Shown here in pieces: positions 36,848 to 46,957 of a stretch of 64,000 nucleotides of DNA (positions are counted from its first letter, which is position 1; every line of letters begins with the position of its first letter). Source of the DNA: Flavobacterium xinjiangense (GTDB taxonomy: Bacteria; Bacteroidota; Bacteroidia; Flavobacteriales; Flavobacteriaceae); NCBI RefSeq assembly GCF_900142885.1, contig NZ_FRCL01000003.1, positions 79,091 to 143,090 of the forward strand, written 5' to 3'. The notes below the pieces were generated by a model, which saw only the letters and a list, made by a program, of their open reading frames with translations, ran no database searches and had not been told where the DNA came from. The translations under genes were made by a program, and so were the position numbers.

Positions 36848-37347
36848 AACTTGATTTTGTAACGATGGCTACAAGTTTTAACAAATTACTTTGGGGTAAG
36901 CCCAGGTATTAATCTGGGAAAAGTTGCCTTTTTAGTTCGATGAAAACCTACGTTTTTAAACTTTCCTTTTTTGAAGTAGAGTTTCGAGGAATTAAACCCA
37001 AAAGAGATTAAATTTTGTGCTGAATATTTTTGGAGCTAAATACGACATTAAATTTCAACAATTACTTATTTACAAAAACTTACTTTTTCAACACTGGAAA
37101 ACACTGCCGTTCCTGACATAAATACCAAAGGATTGACTAAAGAAGATGTAATAAAAGGCATGAAAAAAACCGGAGCAAAATAAACAAATTATAAAACAAT
37201 AAATAACAGCAAAAATTTAAACTTAGATACATAATTATAATCCTAATCCATTTGATTATTATTTATTTAAGTTCTAATATTCCCAAACCTAACACACCTA
37301 CTGCATCATTAATTAATATCATTAGTAACCTTTTAATTGTGTAAATT
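36848..37347. other. Gene-poor stretch with a coding remnant
   Basis: No intact gene. The plus strand at 37085-37183 reads FSTLENTAVPDINTKGLTKE then DVIKGMKKTGAK and a stop, which looks like the tail of a lost gene of unknown family. A weak stem CCCAG / CTGGG (36901-36918) may end the esterase transcript. Confidence 0.4.
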
Positions 37348-38124
37348 ATGAAAAATGTAGTAAAGATTAAAGAAGTAGAACCTTCCTTTACCGACAGGAG
37401 GAAATTCCTTAAAATCAGTGGACTCACTATTGTGGGCACAGGCTTATTATTAACCGGTTGTAACAAAGACGACGATCTCTTTATTAGCCCTAATGACGTT
37501 AATTTAACGGCAAAATATGGTGGAGGCCATTTCCCTGGGTTAAAAGATGGTATATTTGATTTAGGAGGGAACGATTTAGGAGTGTTGACCTATGCATATG
37601 CCTTGGAACAATTAGAAGCCGATTTTTATACTAAAGTGGTAAATGCTACTGGTTTTACAACAAATTTCACAGCCGAAGACCAACAGGTGCTGACCGATTT
37701 GTACTACCATGAAGTCATTCACCGAGAATTCTTTAAAGCGGCTTTGAGTGGCGCGCTTCCAAATCCAAAAAAACAATTACTTCCTAATCTAGCTTTTGAT
37801 TATGGAAGTTTAGATTTCAGCAGTCGCAACCAGGTTCTAGCTACTGCTAAAGCCCTTGAAGACACTGGGGTCGCAGCTTATAATGGCGCAGGAAGATTAC
37901 TCTCAAACCCTGATTATCTGGTGTTAGCCGGAAAAATAGTTTCGGTTGAAGCGAGACATGCTTCTGCCATCAGAAGTTTAATTAATCCTAATTCTGATGA
38001 TTTTGCCGGGGATGATGTCGTAGATCCTACAACAGGGCTTGATGTAAAGAAAAATCCATCAGAAGTCCTCGCTATTGCTGACGGATTTATTACAACTCCA
38101 TTCACTGCATTATACTTACCATAA
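37348..38124 (+). CDS. Ferritin-like domain lipoprotein with twin-arginine-type signal
   Basis: 258-residue exported ferritin-like protein of the desiccation-related group (Ferritin_2 type). The N-terminus has DRRKFLKISG, a twin-arginine-like motif, followed by a hydrophobic stretch and lipobox LLLTGC. The four-helix bundle shows the di-iron-type pattern: ALEQLEADFY, YYHEVIHREFFKAAL, ALEDTGVAAYNGAG and VEARHASAIRSL. Tat export would fit a cofactor-loaded protein. It is followed after 24 bp by a second protein of the same family and then a catalase, suggesting an oxidative or desiccation stress group. Confidence 0.88.
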   Translation: MKNVVKIKEVEPSFTDRRKFLKISGLTIVGTGLLLTGCNKDDDLFISPNDVNLTAKYGGGHFPGLKDGIFDLGGNDLGVLTYAYALEQLEADFYTKVVNATGFTTNFTAEDQQVLTDLYYHEVIHREFFKAALSGALPNPKKQLLPNLAFDYGSLDFSSRNQVLATAKALEDTGVAAYNGAGRLLSNPDYLVLAGKIVSVEARHASAIRSLINPNSDDFAGDDVVDPTTGLDVKKNPSEVLAIADGFITTPFTALYLP

Positions 38125-38148
38125 CATTCACATTTAAATATAGAAATT

Positions 38149-38952
38149 ATGAACATATTAAAATTTATACAGTCTTTTGCTAATGAGAGTTTAATGCAAA
38201 GTAAAGGCTCCAGAAGAGAAAGTTTTGGACAATTTGGTCAATTGGGAAAAAATCTGGCATTGGCATCCATTCCATTCGGACTGTCATCACTTACAAATTC
38301 TGCCTATGCAGCAGACATTACCCCAACGCCAAGCACGCCAATCGGCGCCCTGCAACTTGCCCTGACATTGGAATACCTTGAAAAAGAGTATTATATCATG
38401 GGATTAGAATCGGGTGTTATCCCTGCAGGCGGAAGAGATGAGAAAGTTTTCATGCAGATTTCAGACCATGAAACGGATCATGTTACTTTTTTAATCAATG
38501 GATTAGGTGGGGTTGGAAGCCCTAATTTTGTTGCAAAGCCTACATTTGATTTTACAGTTGGCGGAGCTTTTGACCCGTTTAATCATTATCCGACATTTCT
38601 GGCTTTGGCACAAGCTTTTGAAGATACAGGCGTAAGAGCTTATAAAGGCCAGGCCGGAAATTTAATTTCAACACCTGATTTATTGACAGCAGCTTTGCAG
38701 ATCCACTCCGTTGAAGCGCGCCATGCTTCTGAAGTAAGAAGATTACGTGGACTCAAAGGGTGGATTACATTAAATGAAAGAGGAGCAGGAATGCCGGCAG
38801 CAACTCAAGCTGTTTACGACGGTGAACAGCTTACAATCCAAGCAGGTTATAACACAGCCGAATTATTTGGTGCCGCTGCAGGATCAGAAGCTTATGACGA
38901 GCCATTAACAACCCAAGAAACGGTTAATATTGCCAATTTATTTATTGTGTAG
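38149..38952 (+). CDS. Ferritin-like domain exported protein
   Basis: 267-residue paralogue of the preceding gene, with the same bundle pattern: LTLEYLEKEYYIMG, QISDHETDHVTFLI, LAQAFEDTGVRAYKGQAG and IHSVEARHASEVRRLRG. The N-terminal region has a hydrophobic segment (LGKNLALASIPFGLSSLTN) ending near AYAAD, a likely signal peptide though preceded by a rather long charged stretch. Both proteins keep Glu/His residues at the bundle's metal positions. They form a two-gene unit. Confidence 0.87.
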   Translation: MNILKFIQSFANESLMQSKGSRRESFGQFGQLGKNLALASIPFGLSSLTNSAYAADITPTPSTPIGALQLALTLEYLEKEYYIMGLESGVIPAGGRDEKVFMQISDHETDHVTFLINGLGGVGSPNFVAKPTFDFTVGGAFDPFNHYPTFLALAQAFEDTGVRAYKGQAGNLISTPDLLTAALQIHSVEARHASEVRRLRGLKGWITLNERGAGMPAATQAVYDGEQLTIQAGYNTAELFGAAAGSEAYDEPLTTQETVNIANLFIV

Positions 38953-39170
38953 CTAATTTGATTACAAAATTATCCTTAGGTGGCATACTGAGAAAAAACA
39001 TTTGATTGTCCCATGACGGTTCCCGTTTACCAAAGGCAAAGTAATAAACGGCCCCGCAACCTCCGATTTAAAAAAAATCATTACTAACAAAGAACCTAAA
39101 GTTTAAAGTTAATACCGGTCTAAAAATACTCATTTCAAGTGGTAAAATAAATTAACAAATTTTATTTATT

Positions 39171-41345
39171 ATGGCAAAGAAGGAAACATCAAAAACAAAA
39201 GAGATTGATAATCTTAAAATTAATGACCTTGCTAAAAACACAGAGAGTGGTCAGGGTGAATTTTTAACCACGAATCATGGATTGCGAATCAACGATGATC
39301 AAAACTCATTAAAGGCAGGCGAACGTGGCGCGACTTTGCTGGAAGACTTTCACTTTCGTGAAAAGATTACGCACTTTGATCATGAAAGAATTCCAGAACG
39401 CATTGTGCATGCAAGAGGAAGTGCGGCACACGGATATTTTGAACTTCACGAATCCATGTCAAAATATACCAAGGCTAAATTCTTGCAGACTCCAGGCAAG
39501 CAAACTCCCGTATTTGTAAGGTTCAGTACCGTAGCGGGATCGCGTGGGTCATCGGATTTAGCGCGTGACCCACGGGGATTTGCAGTTAAGTTTTATACCG
39601 AAGAAGGCAACTATGATTTAGTCGGGAATAATATTCCTGTGTTTTTTATTCAGGATGCCCTTAAGTTTCCGGACCTTATTCATGCAGTAAAACCAGAACC
39701 ACACAACGAAATGCCACAGGCGGGATCCGCACACGATACCTTTTGGGATTTTGTTTCTCTGATGCCGGAGAGCATGCACATGATTATGTGGGCGATGAGT
39801 GACCGTGCTATTCCGAGAAGCTTGCGGATGATGGAGGGATTTGGCATTCATACTTTTCGTTTCATAAATGAAAATAATAAATCAGTATTTGTAAAGTTTC
39901 ATTGGAAACCCGTGTTGGGTGTTCATTCTGTTACATGGGATGAGGCACAAAAAATTTCGGGAAAAGACACTGACTATCATCGTAGAGATTTATGGGAAGC
40001 TATAGAAACCGGCAACTTTCCGGAATGGAATTTTGGAGTGCAGATTGTAGCGGAAGAAGACGAACATAAGTTTGACTTTGATTTGCTTGATCCTACCAAA
40101 ATTATTCCTGAGGAAATTGTTCCGGTGCAGATAATTGGTAAAATGACATTGAATCGCAACCCCGATAATTTTTTCGCAGAAACCGAGCAGGTAGCTTTTC
40201 ATCCCGGTCATATTGTTTCAGGAATTGATTTCAGTAATGATCCTTTATTACAAGGTCGATTATTCTCCTATACAGACACACAGCTCAGCCGACTGGGAGG
40301 CCCTAATTTTCATGAAATACCGATCAATCGCCCTATCGCACCTGTACACAACAATCAACGGGACGGAATAATGCGTCAAACCATTAATACAGGTCAGTCG
40401 AGTTATAATCCTAACGCGACAGGAAATGGATGTCCGTTCCAAGCCGGAGCGGCAGATGGAGGATTTGTTTCGTACAATGAGCGAATCGATGCCAGAAAAG
40501 TCCGTGCACGCAGTCAAAGTTTTTTTGATCATTTCAGTCAGGCAACATTATTCTACAACAGCCAAAGTGAAACCGAAAAAAATCATATTGTCGATGCCTT
40601 GCTATTTGAATTAGGTAAACTGGAAACAGAGACTATTCGCGTGCGGGTAGTAGGCATGCTTACACAAGTGGACAAAACGCTGGCTGAAAAAGTTGCGGAT
40701 GGCTTAGGCATACCTGTTCCAAAAGCCCCTGAACAACCAATGAATCAAAGTATTCCTGCTGATGGTTATCCAATGAAATTTCAACCCATAAAAGTGGAAT
40801 CTTCATTGAAAAGTTCAGCAGCACTAAGTATGGAAAATACAGTTAAGGATAGTATTAAGACCCGACAAGTAGCGATACTTGCCGCTGATGGGATTGATGA
40901 GATTTCATTAAATACAATGAAAGAAGCACTCGAAGCCGCAGGAGCACAAACAAAAATTATTGCGCCTCACTTAGGATTTATTGCAACGGCAACAAGTAAA
41001 CAAATCAAAGTTGATCAAAGTTTTTTAACCGCAGCTTCCGTTTTATTTGACGCAGTATATGTGCCGGATGGAAAGCAAAGTGCTACTGCATTAAAAGAAG
41101 AACCTGATGCTATTCATTTCATTAATGAAGCGTATAAACATTGTAAAGCTATAGCTGCAGATGGATCTGGTGTAGATTTCATATATCTGACTGCTGTCGG
41201 GGTTAAAATTCAAAACGAAGACAAAGCAGATAAAAGCAACCTTGCAACCGGAGTGTTGCTCAATCGTGATTCTAAAGAATTTATAAATGCAATCGCACAA
41301 CATCGTTTTTGGGAACGCGAAAAACGGGGTAAGGTTCCCGCTTAG
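39171..41345 (+). CDS. katE: Large-subunit catalase with C-terminal DJ-1/PfpI domain
   Basis: 724-residue haem catalase of the HPII class, which breaks down hydrogen peroxide in the cytoplasm. The distal His is in RIVHARGSAAHGYFELHES (about residue 80), the distal Asn in GNYDLVGNNIPVFFIQD (about 150), and the proximal haem-ligand Tyr in GRLFSYTDTQLSRLG (about 365). The C-terminal roughly 155 residues (RQVAILAADGIDEISLNTM onward) are the DJ-1/PfpI-like flavodoxin-fold domain of large catalases. Conserved N-terminal segment TTNHGLRINDDQNSL is present. It lies 218 bp after the ferritin-like pair on the same strand. Confidence 0.95.
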   Translation: MAKKETSKTKEIDNLKINDLAKNTESGQGEFLTTNHGLRINDDQNSLKAGERGATLLEDFHFREKITHFDHERIPERIVHARGSAAHGYFELHESMSKYTKAKFLQTPGKQTPVFVRFSTVAGSRGSSDLARDPRGFAVKFYTEEGNYDLVGNNIPVFFIQDALKFPDLIHAVKPEPHNEMPQAGSAHDTFWDFVSLMPESMHMIMWAMSDRAIPRSLRMMEGFGIHTFRFINENNKSVFVKFHWKPVLGVHSVTWDEAQKISGKDTDYHRRDLWEAIETGNFPEWNFGVQIVAEEDEHKFDFDLLDPTKIIPEEIVPVQIIGKMTLNRNPDNFFAETEQVAFHPGHIVSGIDFSNDPLLQGRLFSYTDTQLSRLGGPNFHEIPINRPIAPVHNNQRDGIMRQTINTGQSSYNPNATGNGCPFQAGAADGGFVSYNERIDARKVRARSQSFFDHFSQATLFYNSQSETEKNHIVDALLFELGKLETETIRVRVVGMLTQVDKTLAEKVADGLGIPVPKAPEQPMNQSIPADGYPMKFQPIKVESSLKSSAALSMENTVKDSIKTRQVAILAADGIDEISLNTMKEALEAAGAQTKIIAPHLGFIATATSKQIKVDQSFLTAASVLFDAVYVPDGKQSATALKEEPDAIHFINEAYKHCKAIAADGSGVDFIYLTAVGVKIQNEDKADKSNLATGVLLNRDSKEFINAIAQHRFWEREKRGKVPA

Positions 41346-41467
41346 GATGAATTATCGCATGACAAACACTTCGGATAAAATAATTATAAACCATGAATCT
41401 AAAGTTTAAAAATTAACGGCAAAAGTTTACAATAAATAACAATGATTCTTAACAATTTAAAAATAAA

Positions 41468-41550
41468 ATGGATAAGGAAAAATAAATTGAAGTGCTAAAC
41501 AAATTCATCTAAATCAACAACGAAAGAATTGAAGAGTACGAAAACTTATT
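41468..41550 (+). pseudogene. PA2169/DUF2383-type four-helix protein, degraded
   Basis: Reads MDKEK-stop-IEVLNKFI-stop-INNERIEEYE. That is the N-terminus typical of DUF2383/PA2169 proteins with two TAA codons (41483-41485 and 41510-41512) at positions where Gln (CAA) would fit, so two C-to-T changes suffice. The similarity fades after about 25 codons and the rest of the gene is gone. These proteins accompany stress genes in many bacteria. Confidence 0.6.
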
Positions 41551-41617
41551 TTTAAAATTATATAATGCTTTCTGGCATTAACTGGGATACTTTTAATTAA
41601 CTTCTAAATCATATTTT

Positions 41618-41802
41618 ATGTCATTACTTACTGTATTACTTGTATTAATTGTTGTAGGTGTTCTTCTTTGGCTTGTCAATACCTATATACCTATGGATGG
41701 CACAATAAAAAAATATTTAACATTGTGGTGATTATTGTTGTGATTATTTGGCTTCTCAAGGTGTTTGGACTTTTCAATAGCTTGATGGATGTACATGTAT
41801 AA
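41618..41802 (+). pseudogene. Small two-helix membrane protein (Thivi_2564-like), 1-bp frameshift
   Basis: From the ATG: SLLTVLLVLIVVGVLLWLVN, then TYIPMDGTIKK. An A-run of seven (41707-41713) puts the rest out of frame. With eight A residues it continues IFNIVVIIVVIIWLLKVFG and ends at 41800-41802, giving about 61 residues with two transmembrane helices. It resembles the Thivi_2564-type small membrane protein family. The single-base change in a homopolymer could be real or a sequencing slip. Confidence 0.65.
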
Positions 41803-41911
41803 AAATGCATGTTGCATTCAAATATCGATTCTGAAATCGAACAATTTTCAAAAACAATAATCAAATTCAAAAATTAAATTTTATAGCAACAAATCTTTAA
41901 AACTAAAAATC

Positions 41912-42106
41912 ATGAATCTAAAAAGAATCTTTGAAGCGTAACTTACTGCTCTCGGAATAGGTGGTCTTATTTATACTGCTGTAATATTTATGGATACCTC
42001 TGGTGGTAAACTTGACATTATTATACTCGTCATTTATGGTATACTGGGCCTTATACTATTCATATCAGGCATTAGTTTAGTTCGTACAACAAAAGATGAA
42101 TCATAG
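41912..42106 (+). pseudogene. Small membrane protein with an internal stop
   Basis: 64 codons: MNLKRIFEA, a TAA at codon 10 (41939-41941), then LTALGIGGLIYTAVIFMDTS and a second helix YGILGLILFISGISLVRTTKDES. Both hydrophobic helices are otherwise intact and the reading frame is clean. It looks like a two-helix Flavobacterium membrane protein interrupted by one nonsense change. No ATG follows the stop early enough to save the first helix. Confidence 0.6.
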
Positions 42107-42313
42107 TTTTTGAAATTAAAAAAATAATTAATTTAATAGTATTTATCTGATTGGTGGGTCGCCCGTAACGGCAGCTAAAGCATAGAACTTTTTAAACCTT
42201 CCTTCTATTACCAACGAAGGTATAAGAGCTACATACCCGTTAAACCGTAAATGCTTTTGAAATACCCATACAAATTAGTAATTGATTTGCATTTCTAACT
42301 TTTTTTTAAAAAG

Positions 42314-42640
42314 AAGCACGGTTTGGCTCATCAGACAGAGACGATAAATGTCCTGATTCTGATAGAGACGTTGTTGCCGCTACTGATAACCGTTGTTTAA
42401 CTACAAAAAGGAACTATCCTAAAAATCAGATTGTCCTGAAATTATTCCTCAGGATATCAAAAAAATCAAGGATATCGCCAATACACTTTTCTTCAAAAAC
42501 ACCAACGATAAACTAAAAATAGTTACTTTGATTCAACTAGACGAGTTGGAAAATCCAGTAAACCGTCACAAAGGTACATACTTGTTTATTGAGAGCTGTA
42601 GACAACAGATGTTTACAACTTAGATCGCTAACATAGTTAT
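42314..42640 (+). pseudogene. OmpA-family protein remnant
   Basis: First segment reads RFGSSDRDDKCPDSDRDVVA, a calcium-binding thrombospondin-type-3-like linker. After a frame change, 42431-42550 reads CPEIIPQDIKKIKDIANTLF then FKNTNDKLKIVTLIQLDELE, the start of an OmpA C-terminal peptidoglycan-binding domain. Further on only traces remain (FIES..., VYNLD-like bases near 42610). The barrel domain and the whole 5' part are missing and stops interrupt all frames. Confidence 0.7.
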
Positions 42641-43453
42641 ACCGATTCTGTAAAAGATCCTTAGCTGGTTGAGCAATCTCCAATACTAATTTAAAACTAT
42701 AAGATTTGGTAAAAGTAAACCAATAGTGAGTAAATAAGACTTCTTTTGGTCGTGCAAAAAACAGATCTGTCTAATTGAAAACATCGTATTAAAGAGATAT
42801 ATTACCTGGTTCAATGTTAGTTTGGAAGAAGAAGTTGTTAGTCATCAACAGCTTTTTTTGTTTAAAAATTTTGAAAAAAATCTGTGTCTAACTACAAGAA
42901 TTTTAAATGTTTTATTTGCTTCACAAGGAATCCCTATAAAAATTTTGCGAAGTTATTATACAAACCTCCTAACTAGTTTACATGGCTAATAACCTACCAA
43001 TATTAATTGCGGGCGTTTCTTTTATAACAACTTGACAATATGTAAATAACATAACTTTTTAACAAATTTTTGCAACGGATTTTAACATTAGAAATCGAAC
43101 TTTACATTTCAATAGCGAAAACAATTAGAAAAGTTATTGTCTTCTTGCTAATGTTTTTTTTAAGTAAGCCAATCAAAATAAGAAATCATGATAGCGGGTA
43201 AAAAAGAAAGTATACTATTTATATCCTAGCGGCTGCGGTAATGGACTTACAAAATTCGATAAAAGAAATTACTCGATTGCCTTAGCCTTCATTTAAACCC
43301 GAATTGATATGGGAATTGAAATAAGAAGTAAAGAATGTGTGTTTCCTTATTGCTAAGGCATTATGTAGAAATACATTTTAACTTTTTTGTGGCGCTGTCG
43401 ACAAACGGATAGTTTACACATCTGTTGGTCAATATTAATTACTGAAAGAATTA

Positions 43454-45868
43454 ATGCCTAATACTAAAAAAATGAGAAACAGATTCACAACTAAAAGTTC
43501 CAAATTACGATCTGCAGGACGTCAAAAAAAAGGGTATTCTTCTGAGTCGAGTGCTATATGTATTCCTGAGCCTAAAATGAAGTTGCCCGAAATTTTATTT
43601 ATTACTTCGTATCCTCCTCGCGAATGCGGCATTGCGACTTATTCTCAGGATTTGATCAAGGCATTGAATAATAAATTCAAACATTCGTTCAAGATAAAAA
43701 TATGCCCGCTAGAATCCAAAAATGAGCAACATGTTTACTCCGAGCCAACACAATATATTCTGAATACCGACCATACAAATGCTTTCCAAAATTTAGCAAC
43801 CAAAATTAATGACAACAATGCTATTCAAATTGTATTGATACAACATGAATTTGGATTGTTTAGAAAAAAAGAGGCCGATTTTAGACAGTTTTTAAATACT
43901 CTTCTAAAACCGGTAATCCTTGTTTTTCATACCGTATTGCCAAATCCAAATGAATCATTAAAAGAAAACGTAAAAAAAATAACCGAATCGGCCCATTCTA
44001 TTATTGTAATGACCAGTTCATCCGCTAAAATTTTAATAAATGATTACGGGGTTACTTCAGATAAAATAACCATCATCGCGCATGGAACGCATTTAGTTCC
44101 TCATTCTGACAAAGCACTTTTGAAGGAAAAATATAAATTAACGGGTAGAAAGGTACTTTCCACTTTTGGGTTACTTAGTTCCGGAAAGAGCATTGAAACC
44201 ACATTAGATGCGTTACCCAAGATAATCAAAGAAAATCACGATGTATTGTTTCTAATTATTGGAAAGACACATCCATCTGTCGCAAAAGAAGAGGGAGAAA
44301 AATATCGATTAATGCTTGAAGCGAAGATTGAAACCCTGCAACTGCAAAATCACGTACAATTTATTAATCGCTATTTGTCGCTATCGAATCTATTGGAATA
44401 TTTACAACTTACCGATATTTATTTGTTTACATCCAAAGATCCAAACCAAGCTGTCAGTGGCACTTTTTCTTATGCGATGAGTTGCGGATGTCCAATTGTC
44501 TCTACCCCTATTCCGCATGCCAGCGAAGTATTGTGTGGTGGATCTGGAATTATTGTAGATTTTGGAAACGTTCAACAATTAGCCATAGAAGTAAACCATT
44601 TGTTACTAGACGAGCAGTTGAGAAAAAACACCAGCGCCAATGCATTGCACAAAATAGCACCAACAGCATGGGAAAATGCGGCAATTGCTCACGCTTTATT
44701 ATTCGAAAAAATTGCAGAAATCACGCTTTCTTTGCATTATAAAATGCCCAAAATTAATTTGGATCACATAAAAAAATTAACCACTTCTTTTGGAATGATT
44801 CAGTTTTCAAATATCAATAAGCCAGATATAAATTCCGGCTACACATTAGATGATAACGCAAGAGCTATGGTTGCAATGTGCCAACATTTTGAATTGACAA
44901 AAGACGTAACCGATTTAGAATACATTTATATCTATTTTGATTTTATCAAATATTGTATGCAGCCTGGAGGACATTTCTTAAACTATATAGATGAATACCA
45001 CCAATTTACAAATCAAAATAATACCACTAACTTATCCGATTCCAATGGAAGAGCTATATGGGCATTGGGATATTTAATTTCTATAGGTGATTTGATACCA
45101 CAAGATTTAGCGAAAGCCGCTCAAACTACCATGGATACCGCTTTGTTGAATGTCAATAAAATATATTCTACCAGAGCAATGGCATTTATAATAAAAGGAG
45201 TGTATTATAGTAATGCAAAAAATAAATTAGCACAAAATGTAGTTTTAATAAAAGAACTGGCCAATCGATTGGTTCAAATGTACAGACATGAATCCGACAA
45301 AAAATGGGCTTGGTTCGAGAGCTACCTCACTTATGGAAACAGCATTTTGCCCGAAGCCTTATTATGCGCTTGGTTAGCAACTGGAGATGATGTTTATAAA
45401 AAAACTGCCAAATCCTCATTTGACTTTCTTTTGTCAAAAATATTCAGAGAAAATTGCATAAATGTAGTTTCTAACAAAGGGTGGCTGCATAAAGAAAAGG
45501 AGTCTATTCCGACACCATTAGGCGGTGAACAACCAATAGATGTTGCTTATACCATTTTGGCGTTAAGCAAATTCTATGATGTATTTAAAGAAGACGCCTA
45601 TTTACAAAAAATAGAAATTGCTTTCAGCTGGTTTTTAGGAAACAATCATTTGAAACAAATAATTTATAACCCCTGTACCGGAGGATGTTATGACGGGCTG
45701 GAAGACACTTATATCAATTTGAATCAAGGAGCAGAATCTACAGTAAGTTATTTAATGGCAAGGCTAACCGTTAAAAAAACATTCAAAAAAATACTTAAAC
45801 ATTTCAGGACCACTGAAAGTCAAAGGGAGCTTTATTTGAAATTGAACAGCAAAAATCAATTTGCATAA
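43454..45868 (+). CDS. Glycosyltransferase family 4 fused to an alpha/alpha-toroid domain
   Basis: 804 residues in two parts. Residues about 42-420 form a GT-B glycosyltransferase of family 4 type: ILFITSYPPRECGIATYSQD, IQIVLIQHEFGLF, VLSTFGLLSSGKSIETTLDA and the donor-site region NQAVSGTFSYAMSCGCPIVS. Residues about 435-790 form a helical repeat domain with SGYTLDDNARAMVAMCQHF, SDSNGRAIWALGYL, STRAMAFIIKG, WAWFESYLTYGNSILPEALL and EQPIDVAYTILAL, typical of an (alpha/alpha)6 toroid as in many glycosidases. The N-terminal 41 residues are basic and may be non-native; an ATG at 43577 (MKLPEIL) is an alternative start. A GH130 protein follows 1.36 kb away. Substrate unknown. Confidence 0.85.
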   Translation: MPNTKKMRNRFTTKSSKLRSAGRQKKGYSSESSAICIPEPKMKLPEILFITSYPPRECGIATYSQDLIKALNNKFKHSFKIKICPLESKNEQHVYSEPTQYILNTDHTNAFQNLATKINDNNAIQIVLIQHEFGLFRKKEADFRQFLNTLLKPVILVFHTVLPNPNESLKENVKKITESAHSIIVMTSSSAKILINDYGVTSDKITIIAHGTHLVPHSDKALLKEKYKLTGRKVLSTFGLLSSGKSIETTLDALPKIIKENHDVLFLIIGKTHPSVAKEEGEKYRLMLEAKIETLQLQNHVQFINRYLSLSNLLEYLQLTDIYLFTSKDPNQAVSGTFSYAMSCGCPIVSTPIPHASEVLCGGSGIIVDFGNVQQLAIEVNHLLLDEQLRKNTSANALHKIAPTAWENAAIAHALLFEKIAEITLSLHYKMPKINLDHIKKLTTSFGMIQFSNINKPDINSGYTLDDNARAMVAMCQHFELTKDVTDLEYIYIYFDFIKYCMQPGGHFLNYIDEYHQFTNQNNTTNLSDSNGRAIWALGYLISIGDLIPQDLAKAAQTTMDTALLNVNKIYSTRAMAFIIKGVYYSNAKNKLAQNVVLIKELANRLVQMYRHESDKKWAWFESYLTYGNSILPEALLCAWLATGDDVYKKTAKSSFDFLLSKIFRENCINVVSNKGWLHKEKESIPTPLGGEQPIDVAYTILALSKFYDVFKEDAYLQKIEIAFSWFLGNNHLKQIIYNPCTGGCYDGLEDTYINLNQGAESTVSYLMARLTVKKTFKKILKHFRTTESQRELYLKLNSKNQFA

Positions 45869-45950
45869 TACCTTTATGATATCAGGATCTTAGAAGCAGT
45901 AAGAACACTTATCTTCTAGCTTACTCATAATCCAAATATTTATATTAAAT

Positions 45951-45978
45951 AAGCCGTCTCACTACATTGAGATGGCTT
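45951..45978 (+). terminator. Intrinsic terminator after the glycosyltransferase
   Basis: AAGCCGTCTCA (45951-45961) pairs with TGAGATGGCTT (45968-45978) with one G-U pair and a 6-nt loop, followed by TATTTTATCT. It lies 83 bp after the stop codon, so the GH130 gene is not in the same simple transcript. Confidence 0.75.
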
Positions 45979-46577
45979 TATTTTATCTAACATAAACATT
46001 TGTTTTTGGGATATTTGACTAGATCTTACCTAAACAAAAAAACAAATTTGTTATCTAAAAATCAATATAAAAGCTACGAAATAATTAAAGGTGAAGAGTG
46101 ATTTGTTGCTTTTAACATCTTTATATTATTAAAATAATTTATGTAATAAAACTATTAATTAATTTAACAATCAGATCATTAATAAACTATTTAGTATTAA
46201 TATTTAATTACAGTAAAGCTTTAGCTAAGTATGTTGTCTTGTTTAGTTTTTTTGATGCAATACCTAACTTAGTTGCACTAAAATTTAGTCACTTTTAGTT
46301 GTTTTTTAGACGACTTTCAGTTTAAATTAGGAGATAGATTTTGTTCCCCACATTTTATATTTCTATGCTTGACGGTTCCCTTCAATAATTTTTACTTGGA
46401 GATGACTTAGCAGAAACCATTATCTATCAATATTTATAGATACTAATAGTGTGCGATTTTTCCCTAATAAATTATAGAAATGAAATCGCTACCGTATTTT
46501 AAAAATAGTTTGCAGAACACTACACTGCAAAAACTGATATGCAATAAGAGAAACAAATCTCTCTTTATCCGCAAAAG

Positions 46578-46604
46578 AAAACCAAAAAATTATGTTTTGG
46601 TTTT
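46578..46604 (+). terminator. Terminator-like stem without a matching gene
   Basis: AAAACCAAAA (46578-46587) pairs with TTTTGGTTTT (46595-46604), then TCTGTTTTT. No gene ends nearby, so it may have served a gene that has decayed. Confidence 0.5.
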
Positions 46605-46957
46605 TCTGTTTTTAAATAAGTTCTTATTTTATACTTTTTACGACTTACACTATTGATCCTAAATGCTGGGTAGTCTTTATAAAAGAAATTTGAAGCCTTC
46701 ACCTTACATGTGAGACGACATTATTCAGTTAAAGTCTGAAGGATAGAGCTAATAGAAATTAATATTTAAAATTTGGTTGCCATCAATCATCTGGCCTTTA
46801 AAAAAGCATTCGCTCCGTAAATCAAATATTAACACTTATTTTATTATTATTTTTGTAATTTTGATATAATCACTTAACGAAAGTTTGAGCTTCCAAAATT
46901 CCCAACTTCTTAACGTGATTCGTGCTGAAACAGGTTGAGACCGATAACGTCAACAAA

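Larger units (their letters stand above)
41346..43453. other. 2.1-kb gene graveyard after the catalase
   Basis: No intact gene of more than 60 codons, but remnants of at least four genes can be read on the plus strand: a DUF2383/PA2169-like protein, two small membrane proteins and an OmpA-family protein, each listed separately. The rest (about 42110-42310 and 42640-43450) shows no readable remnant. A short open stretch from the ATG at 43188 (MIAGKKESILFIS) ends quickly. Confidence 0.65.
45869..46957. other. Gene-free DNA between the glycosyltransferase and GH130 genes
   Basis: No intact gene in either strand. Terminators are listed separately. A short stretch near 46392-46440 reads FLLGDDLAETIIYQYL and a stop, perhaps the end of a lost gene. 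The remainder is AT-rich without recognisable repeats. Confidence 0.5.

Noticed and set aside
38953..39170. Short open stretches between the ferritin-like and catalase genes
   Set aside because: Fragments of under 30 codons interrupted by stops, without a recognisable family or a start codon.
39171..41345. Many ORFs of 60-90 codons within the catalase region in other frames
   Set aside because: All lie inside the well-supported catalase frame and lack protein-like features.
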